In this document: one piece after another, positions 1 to 8,795 of the stretch | How positions within the stretch are numbered: position 1 is the first letter of the stretch | Layout: every line of letters starts with the position of its first letter | From: Kiritimatiellia bacterium | Lineage (GTDB): Bacteria; Verrucomicrobiota; Kiritimatiellia; JAFGHX01 | DNA length: 64,000 nt | Assembly (NCBI GenBank): GCA_016929905.1 | Contig: JAFGHX010000328.1 | Span: 1-64,000 of the forward strand | Direction of reading: 5' to 3' | Position numbers and translations under genes: made by a program | Notes under the pieces: generated by a model | What the model saw: only the letters and a program-made list of their open reading frames with translations | Databases searched by the model: none | Told to the model about the DNA's origin: nothing

Positions 1-10
1 ACGCCTGCAC

Positions 11-86
11 GGGACGGGCTGGAAAGCCCGTCCTACGCTCGGATTGCGGACTCCCTCCCCGTGGGACGGGCTTTCCAGCCCGTCCC
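11..86. repeat. Pair of GGGACGGGCT hairpin repeats
   Basis: Two short palindromes occur at 11-33 and 63-86. Each is GGGACGGGCT, a short spacer and the inverted complement, and they lie about 30 bases apart. They are followed directly by a copy of the AAGCGGCG hairpin repeat. No coding sequence is visible before the PAP2 gene that ends at 169. These look like short extragenic palindromes; a role in RNA stability or termination is inference. Confidence 0.6.
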
Positions 87-89
87 TCC

Positions 90-131
90 CGCGCCGCAGG
101 CGCGGGGGAAGCGGCGAGACGCCGCTTCTAC
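90..131 (-). repeat. AAGCGGCG-palindrome repeat, copy 1
   Basis: This is a double hairpin: a GCGCC/GGCGC stem, then AAGCGGCG-AGA-CGCCGCTT and the end CTAC. The same 3' unit recurs in this window at 26325, 26453-26494 and 28683, in both orientations. It lies just downstream of the leftward PAP2 gene. Confidence 0.7.
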
Positions 132-168
132 TTTCGGAAAGCCCACCACACGAACACGCGCCGAAGAT

Positions 169-765
169 TCAGGTTGTCCCGGCCGGCGCGCTCTCGGCCG
201 GTCCGGCGCGGCGTTCCCAGAAGCCGGCAAGCCGCCAGGCCGCGAGCGCCCAGAGCGAGCCGAGCCCGGCCCCCGCCACGCAATCGGACGGGAAATGGGC
301 GCCGACATACACGCGTGCGACGGCGATCAGCGAAGCCAGCGCCAGCGCACAAGGCAAGTGCCGCCGGCTGTACAGGCCCAGGTAGACCATGAAATAGAAG
401 GCGATCATCGAATGGCCCGAAGGAAACGAACGCCGGCGCAGCGAGATGTGCTCCAGTTCGTTGATCGGGGGCCGCTCCGAATCCTCCGGCTGCGCGAACA
501 CGCTTGCCGGCCGCGGCCGTTCGATCGCGGCCTTCAGCGTCACGTTCGAAACAGCGAGTCCGACGGCGACGATCAGCAGGACGGCCGCATGCCGCCGCAA
601 CACCCGGCCGCCGCGCGCGGCGAGAAAGGCGAGCGTGACCAGCGCAATGGGCCATGAGCCCAGCCAGGAGAGCGCCAGCCAGAAGCCGTCCAGAGCCGGG
701 TGCGACCACCCCTGGTTGACCCAGAGGAACAGCGCATGGTCCAGACTTCTCAGTATCGCCAGCAT
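169..765 (-). CDS. PAP2-family membrane phosphatase
   Basis: A 198-residue membrane protein of the type 2 phosphatidic acid phosphatase family. Members dephosphorylate lipid phosphates such as undecaprenyl pyrophosphate or phosphatidate at the membrane. All three signature motifs are present. K78-x6-R85-P86 lies in KAAIERPRP, PSGH is at 115-118, and R151-x5-H157-x3-D161 lies in ARVYVGAHFPSD. The catalytic histidines are therefore retained, and hydrophobic stretches separate the motifs. I start at the ATG at 765 (MLAILRSLDH) because GGAG lies upstream and the longer reading has no hydrophobic or conserved content. It follows the GT39 gene on the same strand after 61 bases, so the two may form a lipid-linked sugar operon. 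Substrate unknown. Confidence 0.88.
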   Translation of the reverse strand: MLAILRSLDHALFLWVNQGWSHPALDGFWLALSWLGSWPIALVTLAFLAARGGRVLRRHAAVLLIVAVGLAVSNVTLKAAIERPRPASVFAQPEDSERPPINELEHISLRRRSFPSGHSMIAFYFMVYLGLYSRRHLPCALALASLIAVARVYVGAHFPSDCVAGAGLGSLWALAAWRLAGFWERRAGPAESAPAGTT

Positions 766-826
766 AATGCCGCACTCCGCAATCCCGCCGTACGGGCGGG
801 ATAGTCCAAGACGGCTGCCCGGCGCC

Positions 827-2416
827 TCATTCGAAACGAGGGGGCACCCCGTCGTATCCGTAACAGCGCACGATGTGGAACTGCCGCACAACCGTGCCGT
901 TCACCTCGATCGGGAACGTGGCAGGTTCGGCGACTGTCCGAAAATGTTCTTGCAGCTTCGGCAGGTGTTTGTCAATCCCGCCTTTTGCCACGAAGACGGC
1001 GTCCTGCCCCTTGCAGGCCGGGAAATCGTCCCAGAACCGATAGTTCTCGCCGTGACGGCGATGCCGCGCCCACAGATGCGTCGTCAGTTGAGCGGGCGTA
1101 TAGAAGGCAACGGCGGCGGCCAACCCATACTGCGGGCAGATCACAAAGACACCGCTGTCCGAAGGCCGGCGCGCGGCGAGCATTTCCTCGTAGGCGGCCT
1201 GGGTCCGCGCCCCGAGTTCCTCCCAGCCGAACAACTCGTAGATTTCGCTCGTGCTGATTCGGTCCGGCATCTCCCTGTACGACCACCGCATCGCCGCCAT
1301 CCTCATGGGCAGGCAGGCCAGCACATGGACGGCCGCCGTCATTACGATGCACAGCCCGAGCGCGGCCCATTTCAGGCGCGAGCACACACGCCCGGCAGAA
1401 CCGCGCGCGGCGGCGGCTTCCCATAAGCACGGCAGGTAGACCATCAGCCCGATGGTCCCGGCCATCGGCCAATGCGCGCCGATCCGGCGCGAGAAGCTGC
1501 GCACCAGAAAGTAGGCGAATGGGACCAGAAAGCTCAATACGAGGAAGAGCGACGAACGCACCTGGTCCCGGCTGTATTCGCGCAGCCCTTTCCAGACTCC
1601 GTACAGGCCGAAGAGCAAGATCCCAGGCGAGAGCCCGCCGGCGAGCGAGGCGAACAACTCGGCCGTGAACTTCAAGGTCAGTTCGCGCGGTTTGTGCCGG
1701 CTCACGAAATTGAACACGAACGTGGCCCACTCGTGCGTGGCGTTCCAGATCAGGAACGGACTGAACACGGCGAGCCCCACCAGCACGGCCACATAGGGGT
1801 GCGGACGCCTGATCCAGCGCCTGTCCGGGCGCGAGATCAGCAGAAAGAGGCCGAACGCCGGCAGGATGAAGAAGGCGAGGAACTTGCTCAACAGCGCGGC
1901 GCCCAGGCTCACGCCGCAGACCAGCCAATCGCGCCACTTGCCGTCCGTCGCGGCCCGGTATCCGAAATAGAGGACCAAGGGCCACGCGAGCAGCAGCGGC
2001 GGATCCGTGCTCATGTAGACGGAGAAGAAGGCGAACACGGGCGCGACGGTCATAAGCAGGCCGGCCATGAACCCGGCCCGCTCGGCGGCGACGGGCGGCA
2101 GGCCGCGGTCGGCGGCGACGCGCCTGGCGAACAGGAAACAGATGACGGCCGCGCCGGTCAGGCAGACGAGTGCGGGCAGGCGCACGGTGAGCGGCGTGCT
2201 CCTGCCGGCCAGATGCGTTGAGAGCCAGATCACGAACGCCGTCAGGGGCGGGTGATCGTAGTATCCGGGCGCGAGCCGCCTCGACCACTCCCAATGGTAC
2301 GCCTCGTCGCCCGACAAGGGAAACGCGCGCATCAGCCAGAGCCGGCACGCGACCGCCACGCCGAGCATGAGCCCGAACAACAGCCGATACCGCTTCACCG
2401 CGCCATCTGCCGGCAT
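827..2416 (-). CDS. GT39/ArnT-like integral membrane glycosyltransferase
   Basis: A 529-residue polytopic protein of the dolichyl-phosphate-mannose/ArnT glycosyltransferase group (GT-C fold). These enzymes move a sugar from a polyprenyl-phosphate donor to protein or lipid A on the outer side of the membrane. The first extracytoplasmic loop, after TM1, carries the acidic motif SGDEAYHWEWSRRL with D37-E38 and then YYDHPP, typical of the family. About ten hydrophobic segments follow, then a soluble C-terminal domain of about 130 residues. The start is the ATG at 2416, preceded by GGGAGCGG. It is transcribed with the downstream PAP2 gene and diverges from the kinase-secDF unit. The acceptor cannot be told from sequence. 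Confidence 0.83.
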   Translation of the reverse strand: MPADGAVKRYRLLFGLMLGVAVACRLWLMRAFPLSGDEAYHWEWSRRLAPGYYDHPPLTAFVIWLSTHLAGRSTPLTVRLPALVCLTGAAVICFLFARRVAADRGLPPVAAERAGFMAGLLMTVAPVFAFFSVYMSTDPPLLLAWPLVLYFGYRAATDGKWRDWLVCGVSLGAALLSKFLAFFILPAFGLFLLISRPDRRWIRRPHPYVAVLVGLAVFSPFLIWNATHEWATFVFNFVSRHKPRELTLKFTAELFASLAGGLSPGILLFGLYGVWKGLREYSRDQVRSSLFLVLSFLVPFAYFLVRSFSRRIGAHWPMAGTIGLMVYLPCLWEAAAARGSAGRVCSRLKWAALGLCIVMTAAVHVLACLPMRMAAMRWSYREMPDRISTSEIYELFGWEELGARTQAAYEEMLAARRPSDSGVFVICPQYGLAAAVAFYTPAQLTTHLWARHRRHGENYRFWDDFPACKGQDAVFVAKGGIDKHLPKLQEHFRTVAEPATFPIEVNGTVVRQFHIVRCYGYDGVPPRFE

Positions 2417-2471
2417 GATTCCGCTCCCGCTGAGCCGCCGTGGCCGATGCCGACCGTCATTGCCGGCAAGC

Positions 2472-2511
2472 GCCCATGTCAAGATCTGTTGGACGGACTA
2501 CACTAGTGCGG
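2472..2511. promoter_or_regulatory. Shared 40-bp intergenic element, copy A
   Basis: This sequence lies between the divergent starts at 2416 and 2654 and matches 34 of 40 positions with 8796-8835. The second site also sits between divergent genes. The most conserved cores are GCCCATGTCA and ACTACACTAG. On the minus strand it reads TTGACA-TGGGC, resembling a -35 box. It may be a promoter or operator for one regulator; that is inference. Confidence 0.5.
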
Positions 2512-2653
2512 CCCGGACGCGAATGCAAGTCTCAGGGCCGCTGCCATTCTCACAATGGCTGTCAGCGCCGGGTGGCGCGCTTGACACCGCGTTCGCGAAT
2601 CCTGTACCGTGTGCGCCGATCCTGAGTGCAGCGGGCCGGCCGGGAGATCCGAC

Positions 2654-3484
2654 GTGGAGCACCTCCGATTCGACAACCTGAACGAGTACCTGCTCCTCAA
2701 GAACGGCAACTACCTGTACAAAGTGCCGTTCCGCGGCGGCTACGCCGTGATCAAGCTCTACTACGGCAGTCGCAGTTGGTTCCGGCGCGTGTACAAGACG
2801 TTCGACAACGTGGTCATGTGCGGACAGACCTCCTTCATGCCCAAGGCCCGGCTCCGGACCGAACAGGACGCGATGCGGGTGTGGCGCGAGGCCGGGATTC
2901 GCGTCTTCGACATCTACCGCGACGTGGTTGTGGAAGGGCTGCCGGAGGGTGGGTACGCGCTGTACGAGTATGTCAAGGGCCGGAACCTGCACAAGCTGCT
3001 GCCTGACGAGTCCGTCCCGATAGAGGAGCGGCTGGCCGTCTACCGCAAGTTTCTGGAGCAGTGGCGCCGCCGCCACGAGCTGGCCGTGGCCAACCGCGAG
3101 CCGCGGCTCATCCACGAGAACGGGGACTTGAAGCACGTGATGGCCTGTGCCGACGGCGAACTGGTCTGGTTCGATTTCGAGATGTGTTTCCGATCCAGCG
3201 CCCATGTGGAGGACCTGGTCGCACGCGAGATTCTCGCCTATCTCAAGTCGCTGAACTTCGTCAAGGGCGAGCGCTTCGAACAGTTCTTCACCGAGACCAT
3301 GGCGCATTACGGGAACCGGGACTTCCTTGCGCACGTCTACCCCGTTGCGTTCCAGAATCGCAACCCGCTCGTCCGCTGGGCGCGCCGGCTCGACTACCGT
3401 TTCCGCAACCGCTCGCGCAAGCCCCATTCGAAGTACAACATGGCCAAGAAGGTGAAGGCCTACCTGGAGGAACATGCCCCGTGA
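2654..3484 (+). CDS. Lipopolysaccharide-kinase/Bud32-like protein kinase
   Basis: A 276-residue protein with a small protein-kinase-like fold. A glycine-poor N-lobe carries AVIK (K34, likely ATP-binding lysine). The catalytic loop is HENGDLKHV (H154, N156, D158, K160), and WFDFEM (D174) takes the place of DFG. This layout suits WaaP/Kdo-kinase or Bud32-type kinases that phosphorylate sugars or proteins. It has no signal peptide or TM segment, so it is cytoplasmic. I choose GTG at 2654 because GGGAG lies 6 bases upstream; GTG at 2609 is in frame but lacks a clear site. Its TGA stop overlaps the GTG start of secDF, so the two are translationally coupled, which is an unusual partnership. Substrate unknown. 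Confidence 0.72.
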   Translation: MEHLRFDNLNEYLLLKNGNYLYKVPFRGGYAVIKLYYGSRSWFRRVYKTFDNVVMCGQTSFMPKARLRTEQDAMRVWREAGIRVFDIYRDVVVEGLPEGGYALYEYVKGRNLHKLLPDESVPIEERLAVYRKFLEQWRRRHELAVANREPRLIHENGDLKHVMACADGELVWFDFEMCFRSSAHVEDLVAREILAYLKSLNFVKGERFEQFFTETMAHYGNRDFLAHVYPVAFQNRNPLVRWARRLDYRFRNRSRKPHSKYNMAKKVKAYLEEHAP

Positions 3485-5832
3485 GGGAAAGAAGAACCCC
3501 CGGCCGGCCGCCTCCGTCCAGCCCGATCCCCTCCGCGTTTCGGGTGTGGGCGGTTCCGGGTCTGGCCGTCTTTCTTCTCGTCCTCGCGTTTCTGATCGAC
3601 GGCGGCCGCATCCGCGTCCCGAAGACGACGGACCTGTGGGGCGGCGTCCATCTCGTCTATCAGCTCAACGAGGCGGACGCGGCGGCGAAGGGGATTCGGA
3701 CGGACGCCGAGCGGCGGACAGCGCTCGAGAGGATGCAGGAGGGGTTCTACCTGCGCCTGCGCGAATTCGACCAGACGGAACTGAAGGTGCGGGTCGTGGG
3801 CAACAACCGAATCCTGGTCGAAGTGCCCGGCACGAAGGCGATCGAGGAGGTGAAGAGCAAGCTGGGCGACTGCGCGGTGCTCAGCTTCAGACTGGTGCGC
3901 GGAACGCCGATTTCCGCGGCTGACGCGGCCGAGCGCAAGGAGCCGCCGGGCAAGGGGTGGTTCTTTGACCCCAAGCGGCAGGAGTACTGGCCGCTGGGCA
4001 GAGCCCTGCTGGGGGCCGAACAGATCGACCATCGCAAGACGACGGTGGACCAGGGCGGGATGGGCGCGGATTTCTTCGTTCGGCTCGCGTTGCGGCCCGC
4101 GTACGAATCGGCGTTCGCCGATCTGACCACGCGCTACCACGAGAAGATCCTCGCCATCTGCCTCGACACTGAAATCGTCTGTCTGCCCCGGATTTCCGCC
4201 AAAGGCATTCGCCAGCCCATCATCACCGGTGACTTTTCCGCGAAGGAGGCCACGCAGCTCGCGGCCATTCTGCGGGCCGGCCCGCTGCCGGCCTCGCTCG
4301 ACCTGCGGTCGCAGTACACGGTGGACCCGACCCTCGGCACGCGCGCACGGCAGCGCGGCCTGTATGCGCTCATCATCGGCGGCGCCGCCGTGGCCCTGTT
4401 GATCGTCCTGGCGTACGCGGATCATCTCGCCATGGTCGTCTCCTTCTTCGTCTGTTTCGCCGTCGACGCCGTCGTCATCCTGCTCTGCGCACGGTTCGGC
4501 TGGCCGGCGTTGAACATGGTCTCGCTCGCCGCGCTGGTGGTGCTGGTCGGGATCTCGGCCGACAATCTCATCCTCGTGTTCGAAGAATACCGCAACCGAA
4601 CCGAGGGGGCGGACGGGAAGTCCGGCCAGGCGACTATTCTGTCGGACCGCGTCAAATCCCTGGGCGCGACGTTCAAGGGCGAAGACCGGATCGTTGTCCT
4701 GGCCAATCTGACAACCGTCCTCACGCTGCTGCCGATCCTGATGATAGAAGGGTCCATCCGGGACCTCATCATCATGATGAGCCTGGGCATCGGGCTCGCG
4801 CTGCTGGTCAACTTCTTCTACGGGCACAGCCTCGTCACGTTCCGCCCGTTCGCGCTGCCGCTGGAGAGAAAACGCCTCGCCGGCCGGCCGTTGCTCTCCT
4901 GCAGTTGGGACATCTTCAGATTCAGAAGGCCTGTGGCGTGGGCGTACATGGCGCTGGTGGCGGCGTCTGTGGCCGCCGTCGCGACACGCGGCTTCAACGT
5001 GGGGCTCGATTTTCGCGCCGGCATGCAGATCCTGCTCGTCGCCGATCGCGACCTGGGCACGGGCGAGCTGGCCGCCTGCGCCCAGGACTACTTCGGAACG
5101 CGGGCCGAGATCACGCGCAAACGCGACGCGGCACTCGCGCAAGACGAGTTCCATTACCTGGTCCGCGTCCCGACGGGAGAGACACTGCGCGAGGCGGCCC
5201 CGGACGGCGATGCGGCAGGAACGGCGGCTCACGCCCCGACTGCGGAGGGCTTCGTCAAGCGCGTGGGCGAACGAACCGGCGCCGCGGTGCGCGCCGACTC
5301 GATCGACATGCTCAGCGCCAGCCTTGCCCTGCTCAACCGCCGCATCGTATGGATCAGCGCGGTCTTTGCACTGGTCGTGCTGGCCGGCGTCGTGGCCTAC
5401 GCCTATCGCCCCAGCTACGCGATCCCCGTCGTGGCCGCCCTGTTGTTCGACTGCGTGATCGTGCTCGGGGCCGTCAGCCTGTTCCAAGTCCCGCTCTCCA
5501 TCCCCCTGCTGGCCGCGATCCTGACTATTGCAGGCTACTCCATCAACGACTCGCTCGTTCTGTGCGGGCATGTCAAGAAGGGGGTAGGCGACGACCTCAA
5601 ACAACGGCTCAGCCCCGACGATTTCAGCGCCATCCTCAAGCCACTGGCGTCCCGGATATTCCTCACCAGCCTGACGACCCTGTCGCCCGCCTTGGCGCTG
5701 TGGGTGCTCGGGGTAGGCCTGGTCAGGGATTTCGGGCTCGTCATCGCCGTCGGTGTGGTGGTCGGCACGGTCTCCTCCGTGTCGCTGGTCGCCTGCGGCA
5801 TTGCCCGCGTCCAGGTGGAACGGACGTCTTGA
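3481..5832 (+). CDS. secDF: Fused protein translocase subunit SecDF
   Basis: A 783-residue RND-type membrane protein joining SecD and SecF, which use the proton gradient to complete protein export through SecYEG. The SecD half has TM1 at about 22-40, the motif DLWGGVHLVY, a periplasmic head, and a TM block with VLVGISADNLILVFEEY in place of the usual DANVLIFER. The SecF half has VGLDFRAGMQ and GYSINDSLVLCGHVKK, matching the SecF GYSINDT motif. Both key acidic positions are kept. The family motifs are divergent (DFRAGM for DFTGGT), so this may be a specialised paralogue. The GTG start at 3481 overlaps the kinase stop, giving tight coupling. It ends before a 13-bp hairpin. Confidence 0.88.
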   Translation: MRERRTPGRPPPSSPIPSAFRVWAVPGLAVFLLVLAFLIDGGRIRVPKTTDLWGGVHLVYQLNEADAAAKGIRTDAERRTALERMQEGFYLRLREFDQTELKVRVVGNNRILVEVPGTKAIEEVKSKLGDCAVLSFRLVRGTPISAADAAERKEPPGKGWFFDPKRQEYWPLGRALLGAEQIDHRKTTVDQGGMGADFFVRLALRPAYESAFADLTTRYHEKILAICLDTEIVCLPRISAKGIRQPIITGDFSAKEATQLAAILRAGPLPASLDLRSQYTVDPTLGTRARQRGLYALIIGGAAVALLIVLAYADHLAMVVSFFVCFAVDAVVILLCARFGWPALNMVSLAALVVLVGISADNLILVFEEYRNRTEGADGKSGQATILSDRVKSLGATFKGEDRIVVLANLTTVLTLLPILMIEGSIRDLIIMMSLGIGLALLVNFFYGHSLVTFRPFALPLERKRLAGRPLLSCSWDIFRFRRPVAWAYMALVAASVAAVATRGFNVGLDFRAGMQILLVADRDLGTGELAACAQDYFGTRAEITRKRDAALAQDEFHYLVRVPTGETLREAAPDGDAAGTAAHAPTAEGFVKRVGERTGAAVRADSIDMLSASLALLNRRIVWISAVFALVVLAGVVAYAYRPSYAIPVVAALLFDCVIVLGAVSLFQVPLSIPLLAAILTIAGYSINDSLVLCGHVKKGVGDDLKQRLSPDDFSAILKPLASRIFLTSLTTLSPALALWVLGVGLVRDFGLVIAVGVVVGTVSSVSLVACGIARVQVERTS

Positions 5833-5881
5833 CGCTGACTGCGCCTCGTGCGCCGGGGAGAAGAAAGTTTCAGGTTTCAGG

Positions 5882-5918
5882 TGTCAGGTGTCAGCCGTGT
5901 CTTGCCTGACACCTGACA
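5882..5918. terminator. Hairpin between convergent secDF and EamA genes
   Basis: A perfect 13-bp stem (TGTCAGGTGTCAG at 5882-5894 pairing with 5906-5918) encloses an 11-base loop. It sits between the stops of secDF (+) and the EamA gene (-). There is no long T run, so it is a possible bidirectional terminator or a palindromic repeat. Confidence 0.55.
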
Positions 5919-5933
5919 GAGACACCCCGCTTT

Positions 5934-6386
5934 TCAGGAGCCACCCGCCAGGGTCGGCTTGAAATACACGGTCATCGCCGCGCCGAGCACGCAAAGCACG
6001 ATTCCTGCCGCCTGCAGGGCCGAGATCTTCTCGCGCAGAATGAGGACCCCCAGCACCGTGCCGAACACCGGCGCGAGACAGAAGGCGATTGTCATCACCG
6101 TCGAAATCTGGCCCGATTTGAGGCCGGTGTACAGGAAGACCACGCCCAGCCCGCCGGCCAGCACGCCGCCGCCCAGCGCGATCATCACAATCGGTTTTGC
6201 GCCCGCGTCCTTGACCTGGCGCCAGTAGGGCGCGGCGAGCAGGCCGAGCAGCACCAGGCTGACGGCCGTGCGGATGGTCGTGCCCATCACGGGCGTGAAG
6301 CGCCCCAGATGGACGCCCTTCTTCTCGAGAAGCGAACCGGTCGCCCAGCACAGCGCGGTGAGTACGGCCCAGAATTCAGCTTTCAC
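5934..6386 (-). CDS. Single-domain EamA (DMT-superfamily) transporter
   Basis: A 150-residue protein with about five hydrophobic helices, matching one EamA repeat of the drug/metabolite transporter superfamily. Full-size members carry two repeats, while 140-150-residue versions act as dimers. It contains ALCWATGSLLEKKGV near the start and LREKISALQAAGIVLCVLG at the end, the typical closing EamA pattern. The start is GTG at 6386, with GGAGGG five bases upstream; longer readings run through non-hydrophobic sequence of another frame. It lies 47 bases downstream of the GYF-domain gene on the same strand. Substrate unknown. Confidence 0.8.
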   Translation of the reverse strand: MKAEFWAVLTALCWATGSLLEKKGVHLGRFTPVMGTTIRTAVSLVLLGLLAAPYWRQVKDAGAKPIVMIALGGGVLAGGLGVVFLYTGLKSGQISTVMTIAFCLAPVFGTVLGVLILREKISALQAAGIVLCVLGAAMTVYFKPTLAGGS

Positions 6387-6433
6387 GATTCCCTCCGTGA
6401 AGACCGGCCGTTCTTCCAGAACAGGGCCGACTT

Positions 6434-7468
6434 TCAGTCCAACGGCTTGCGCGAGTAGGGCTCGAACGCCCCCTTCTCGAAGACGGTAATGGACCTGATC
6501 TTCCAGTCCTCGTCGACGGGAACCATGATGACCGTGTGCTCGCTCAGCAGAAGCTGCTGGGCCGGGGTATCCCCTCTGAACGTGCGAAGGGTTCGCTCGA
6601 TCTTGAGCACGACACCCGTCTCGTCGTCCCGCATGGTCTTCTCGAGAAGCTTGTACCGGCTGAACAGCACATCCTTGCTCACGCCGATCCCGGAGTGCCG
6701 CCGGATCCGCACCTTGACCGGATCTTCCCAATCGGTCTTCTCCTTGACCAACGCGCGCGCGGCCGTACTGCCGTCTTCACAGTAGGCGAGGGCTTCGTCG
6801 AACTTCTTGGAGTAGCACAAATCGGCGAACTCGCCGTACGCAATGACCAGCGGATCGCCGTAGAGCCGCTTGTGTTTGAGATAGGCGCGAATCCCAATCG
6901 CCAGCCCGATGCCCCCTACCACAACGGCGACGCCAACCGCGACGCGGATGAGGAATTTCCTGCGCTCCGCCTCGACCTGGCCGCGCGCGGTCAGTTCGGC
7001 CTCGAGGGCTTCGTCGAGCGCATCGGCTTTCTTCTTCTTGGCCTCTTCGTCCTCCTCCGCCGCCGGGGCCGCGTCGGCCGGGGCAGGTGTGCCGGCGGCC
7101 GGCGCGCCGGCCGGCACTCCTGCAGGCGCACCCAGGGCCGGCCCCTGTGGCTTGGCAGCGGGCACGGCGGGCGTCGCCCCCTGAGGCTTGGCAACGGGCG
7201 CAGCGGGCGTCGGGAGCCGCGGTTTGAGGGTGAGTGCGGGCTTCGGCGCCGGAGCTGCCGGCTTGGCGGCCGGTGTCGGCGCCGCGCCTTTGGACAGCTC
7301 CGGGATGTCCTGCACTTTGCGCCAATGCGCCCCGAAACTCTTGTGCCACACGTGCGACCGCGCGACCAAGGTGCCGGCCTCGATAAGTTGCCTGATTTCG
7401 TCCAGCGAGATGGGTCCCCTCTTCTCGTTCCCCTGCACGTAATGCCAACCGGTAGGTTCAAGTGTCAT
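6434..7468 (-). CDS. GYF_2-domain (DUF4339) membrane protein
   Basis: A 344-residue protein. Residues 5-55 form a GYF_2 domain (GWHYVQGNEKRGPISLDEI, then a WRKVQDIPEL end), a fold that in eukaryotes binds proline-rich peptides. A long Ala/Pro-rich linker (about 60-150) and a charged stretch follow. One TM segment (about 175-197, VAVGVAVVVGGIGLAIG) leads to a C-terminal domain of about 145 residues that resembles NTF2/SnoaL-like folds only in general pattern. There is no signal peptide, so the GYF domain is cytoplasmic and the C-terminal part extracytoplasmic. The start at 7468 is firm, preceded by GGAGGTGACC. Function unknown; the Pro-rich linker could be a ligand for its own or other GYF domains. 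Confidence 0.8.
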   Translation of the reverse strand: MTLEPTGWHYVQGNEKRGPISLDEIRQLIEAGTLVARSHVWHKSFGAHWRKVQDIPELSKGAAPTPAAKPAAPAPKPALTLKPRLPTPAAPVAKPQGATPAVPAAKPQGPALGAPAGVPAGAPAAGTPAPADAAPAAEEDEEAKKKKADALDEALEAELTARGQVEAERRKFLIRVAVGVAVVVGGIGLAIGIRAYLKHKRLYGDPLVIAYGEFADLCYSKKFDEALAYCEDGSTAARALVKEKTDWEDPVKVRIRRHSGIGVSKDVLFSRYKLLEKTMRDDETGVVLKIERTLRTFRGDTPAQQLLLSEHTVIMVPVDEDWKIRSITVFEKGAFEPYSRKPLD

Positions 7469-7533
7469 GGTCACCTCCGTCCGGTCCGTTTGCCTGTACG
7501 CGTATGGTGGCAACGACTGCACGAAATGGCAAC

Positions 7534-7564
7534 AAAAAAGCCCTATGTTTCCCGCACGGCGGGC
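7534..7564 (-). terminator. Possible terminator after the XylR-type gene
   Basis: On the minus strand CCCGC-CGT-GCGGG is followed by the stop codon region, GGGC and a run of six T. It overlaps the 3' end of the regulator gene. The spacing between stem and T run is longer than usual, so the call is tentative. Confidence 0.35.
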
Positions 7565-8736
7565 AGGACGCGCGGCCGGGCCCGGGCCCGATCCCTGAAC
7601 GCCGACGGCGTAAGCCCCAGCCTGTTGCGGAACAGACCGGTCAGCTCCCGCTGTTCCCGAAACCCGACCGCCTCGGCGACTTCCCGCATCGTCCACCTCG
7701 GGTTGAGCAGCAATTCCTTGGCCCGTTCGAGACGCTGGCGCAACACTTCGGCATAGGGTGAACGGCCCAGGGCGCTGCGGAACCGCTTGCGCAGCAGGCT
7801 CTCGGAGCACCCGAGTTCCCGGGCAAAATCGCGGATCACGAACGGGCGGCATGCCCGCTTTTCGATCAGGAGCAACGCCCTGCGCACGAGCGGATCCTGA
7901 ACGGCCCAGAGCTGCGTCGAACGCCGCGCCACAACCCGCACCGGCGGGATTCTCAGAGGCGTCCTGGGCCGTTTTCGGCCCTGCAGCATCCGATCCAGCG
8001 CCGCCGCGCCTTCCCATCCGATGCGCGCCGCGTTGATGGCGACAGCCGAGAGGAAGCTGCCGTACAACTCCTGCAGATTCGTCTCGTTCTCGCCACCGAC
8101 CAACGCAATCTCTTCCGGTATGCCCAGTCCGATGCGGCGGCAGGCTTCCATGACCTCGATCGCGCGGTAGTCACGCGCGGAAAAGATACCGCACGGCCTG
8201 GGCAGTTCCAGCAACGCCCGCTCCAGCAACGCCCGGCGCTCGGCCTGCGGACGGCTGTGGAACGGGATGTCGCCTATCGTCGTGAAGGACAGGCCGCTTT
8301 CGTTCAGGCGCTGCGCAAAACCACGCTTGCGCTCCTGAACATGCATGCTGGGATCAAACGAAAAGAAGGCGAAATTCAGAAACCCCTTGTCGAGCAGGTG
8401 TTGCGCGGCCATTCGACCGGTCTGGTAGTCGTCGTTCAGCACGAAAGCCACTCTGGCGCCGGCGGGCAACCTCGGTCCTTCTTCCAGCAGGACGATGCAC
8501 ACGGCTCTCTCCCGCGCCCGTGCGTAGATATCCCGGCCGCCCAGGATCGCCACCATGCCGTCCATCTTTGCCTCCAGCATGTCCGACTCGCCGAGGTACG
8601 GATTGCCCTCCCGGCTCAAAACCAGTTCGAGGTGCCCGTGTTCCAGTACATAACGCCGCGCTCCGGCAATCATCAGCCGGCTGTTGCCCGTTCGCCACGG
8701 GAGGAAGAGGCCCACGCGTTTTGCCGCCGTACGCAT
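7543..8736 (-). CDS. XylR-type regulator: LacI-like sensor plus AraC DNA-binding domain
   Basis: A 397-residue regulator. Residues 8-270 form a periplasmic-binding-protein-like sugar sensor (RVGLFLPWRTGNSRLMIAG; FVLNDDYQTGRMAAQHLLDKG; PEEIALVGGENE). The C-terminal 110 residues hold an AraC/XylS double helix-turn-helix (FARELGCSESLLRKRF; LLLNPRWTMREVAEAVGF). This layout is that of XylR-type proteins, common in PVC bacteria, which switch on glycan-use genes on binding a sugar. I start at ATG 8736, where conserved sensor sequence begins; GTG at 8784 in frame is an alternative, and neither has a strong ribosome site. It diverges from the barrel protein at 9048 and is its likely regulator. Confidence 0.86.
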   Translation of the reverse strand: MRTAAKRVGLFLPWRTGNSRLMIAGARRYVLEHGHLELVLSREGNPYLGESDMLEAKMDGMVAILGGRDIYARARERAVCIVLLEEGPRLPAGARVAFVLNDDYQTGRMAAQHLLDKGFLNFAFFSFDPSMHVQERKRGFAQRLNESGLSFTTIGDIPFHSRPQAERRALLERALLELPRPCGIFSARDYRAIEVMEACRRIGLGIPEEIALVGGENETNLQELYGSFLSAVAINAARIGWEGAAALDRMLQGRKRPRTPLRIPPVRVVARRSTQLWAVQDPLVRRALLLIEKRACRPFVIRDFARELGCSESLLRKRFRSALGRSPYAEVLRQRLERAKELLLNPRWTMREVAEAVGFREQRELTGLFRNRLGLTPSAFRDRARARPRVLPAVRET

Positions 8737-8795
8737 CGCTCGGAATGAAGAGTCGCTGTCGCCCTGTGGAATCGCGCCCGCCACTCGGCATCGCG

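Noticed and set aside
3460..5604. Long open frame on the minus strand opposite secDF
   Set aside because: It is antisense to a well supported SecDF, has no family motifs and its composition is that of a high-GC shadow frame.
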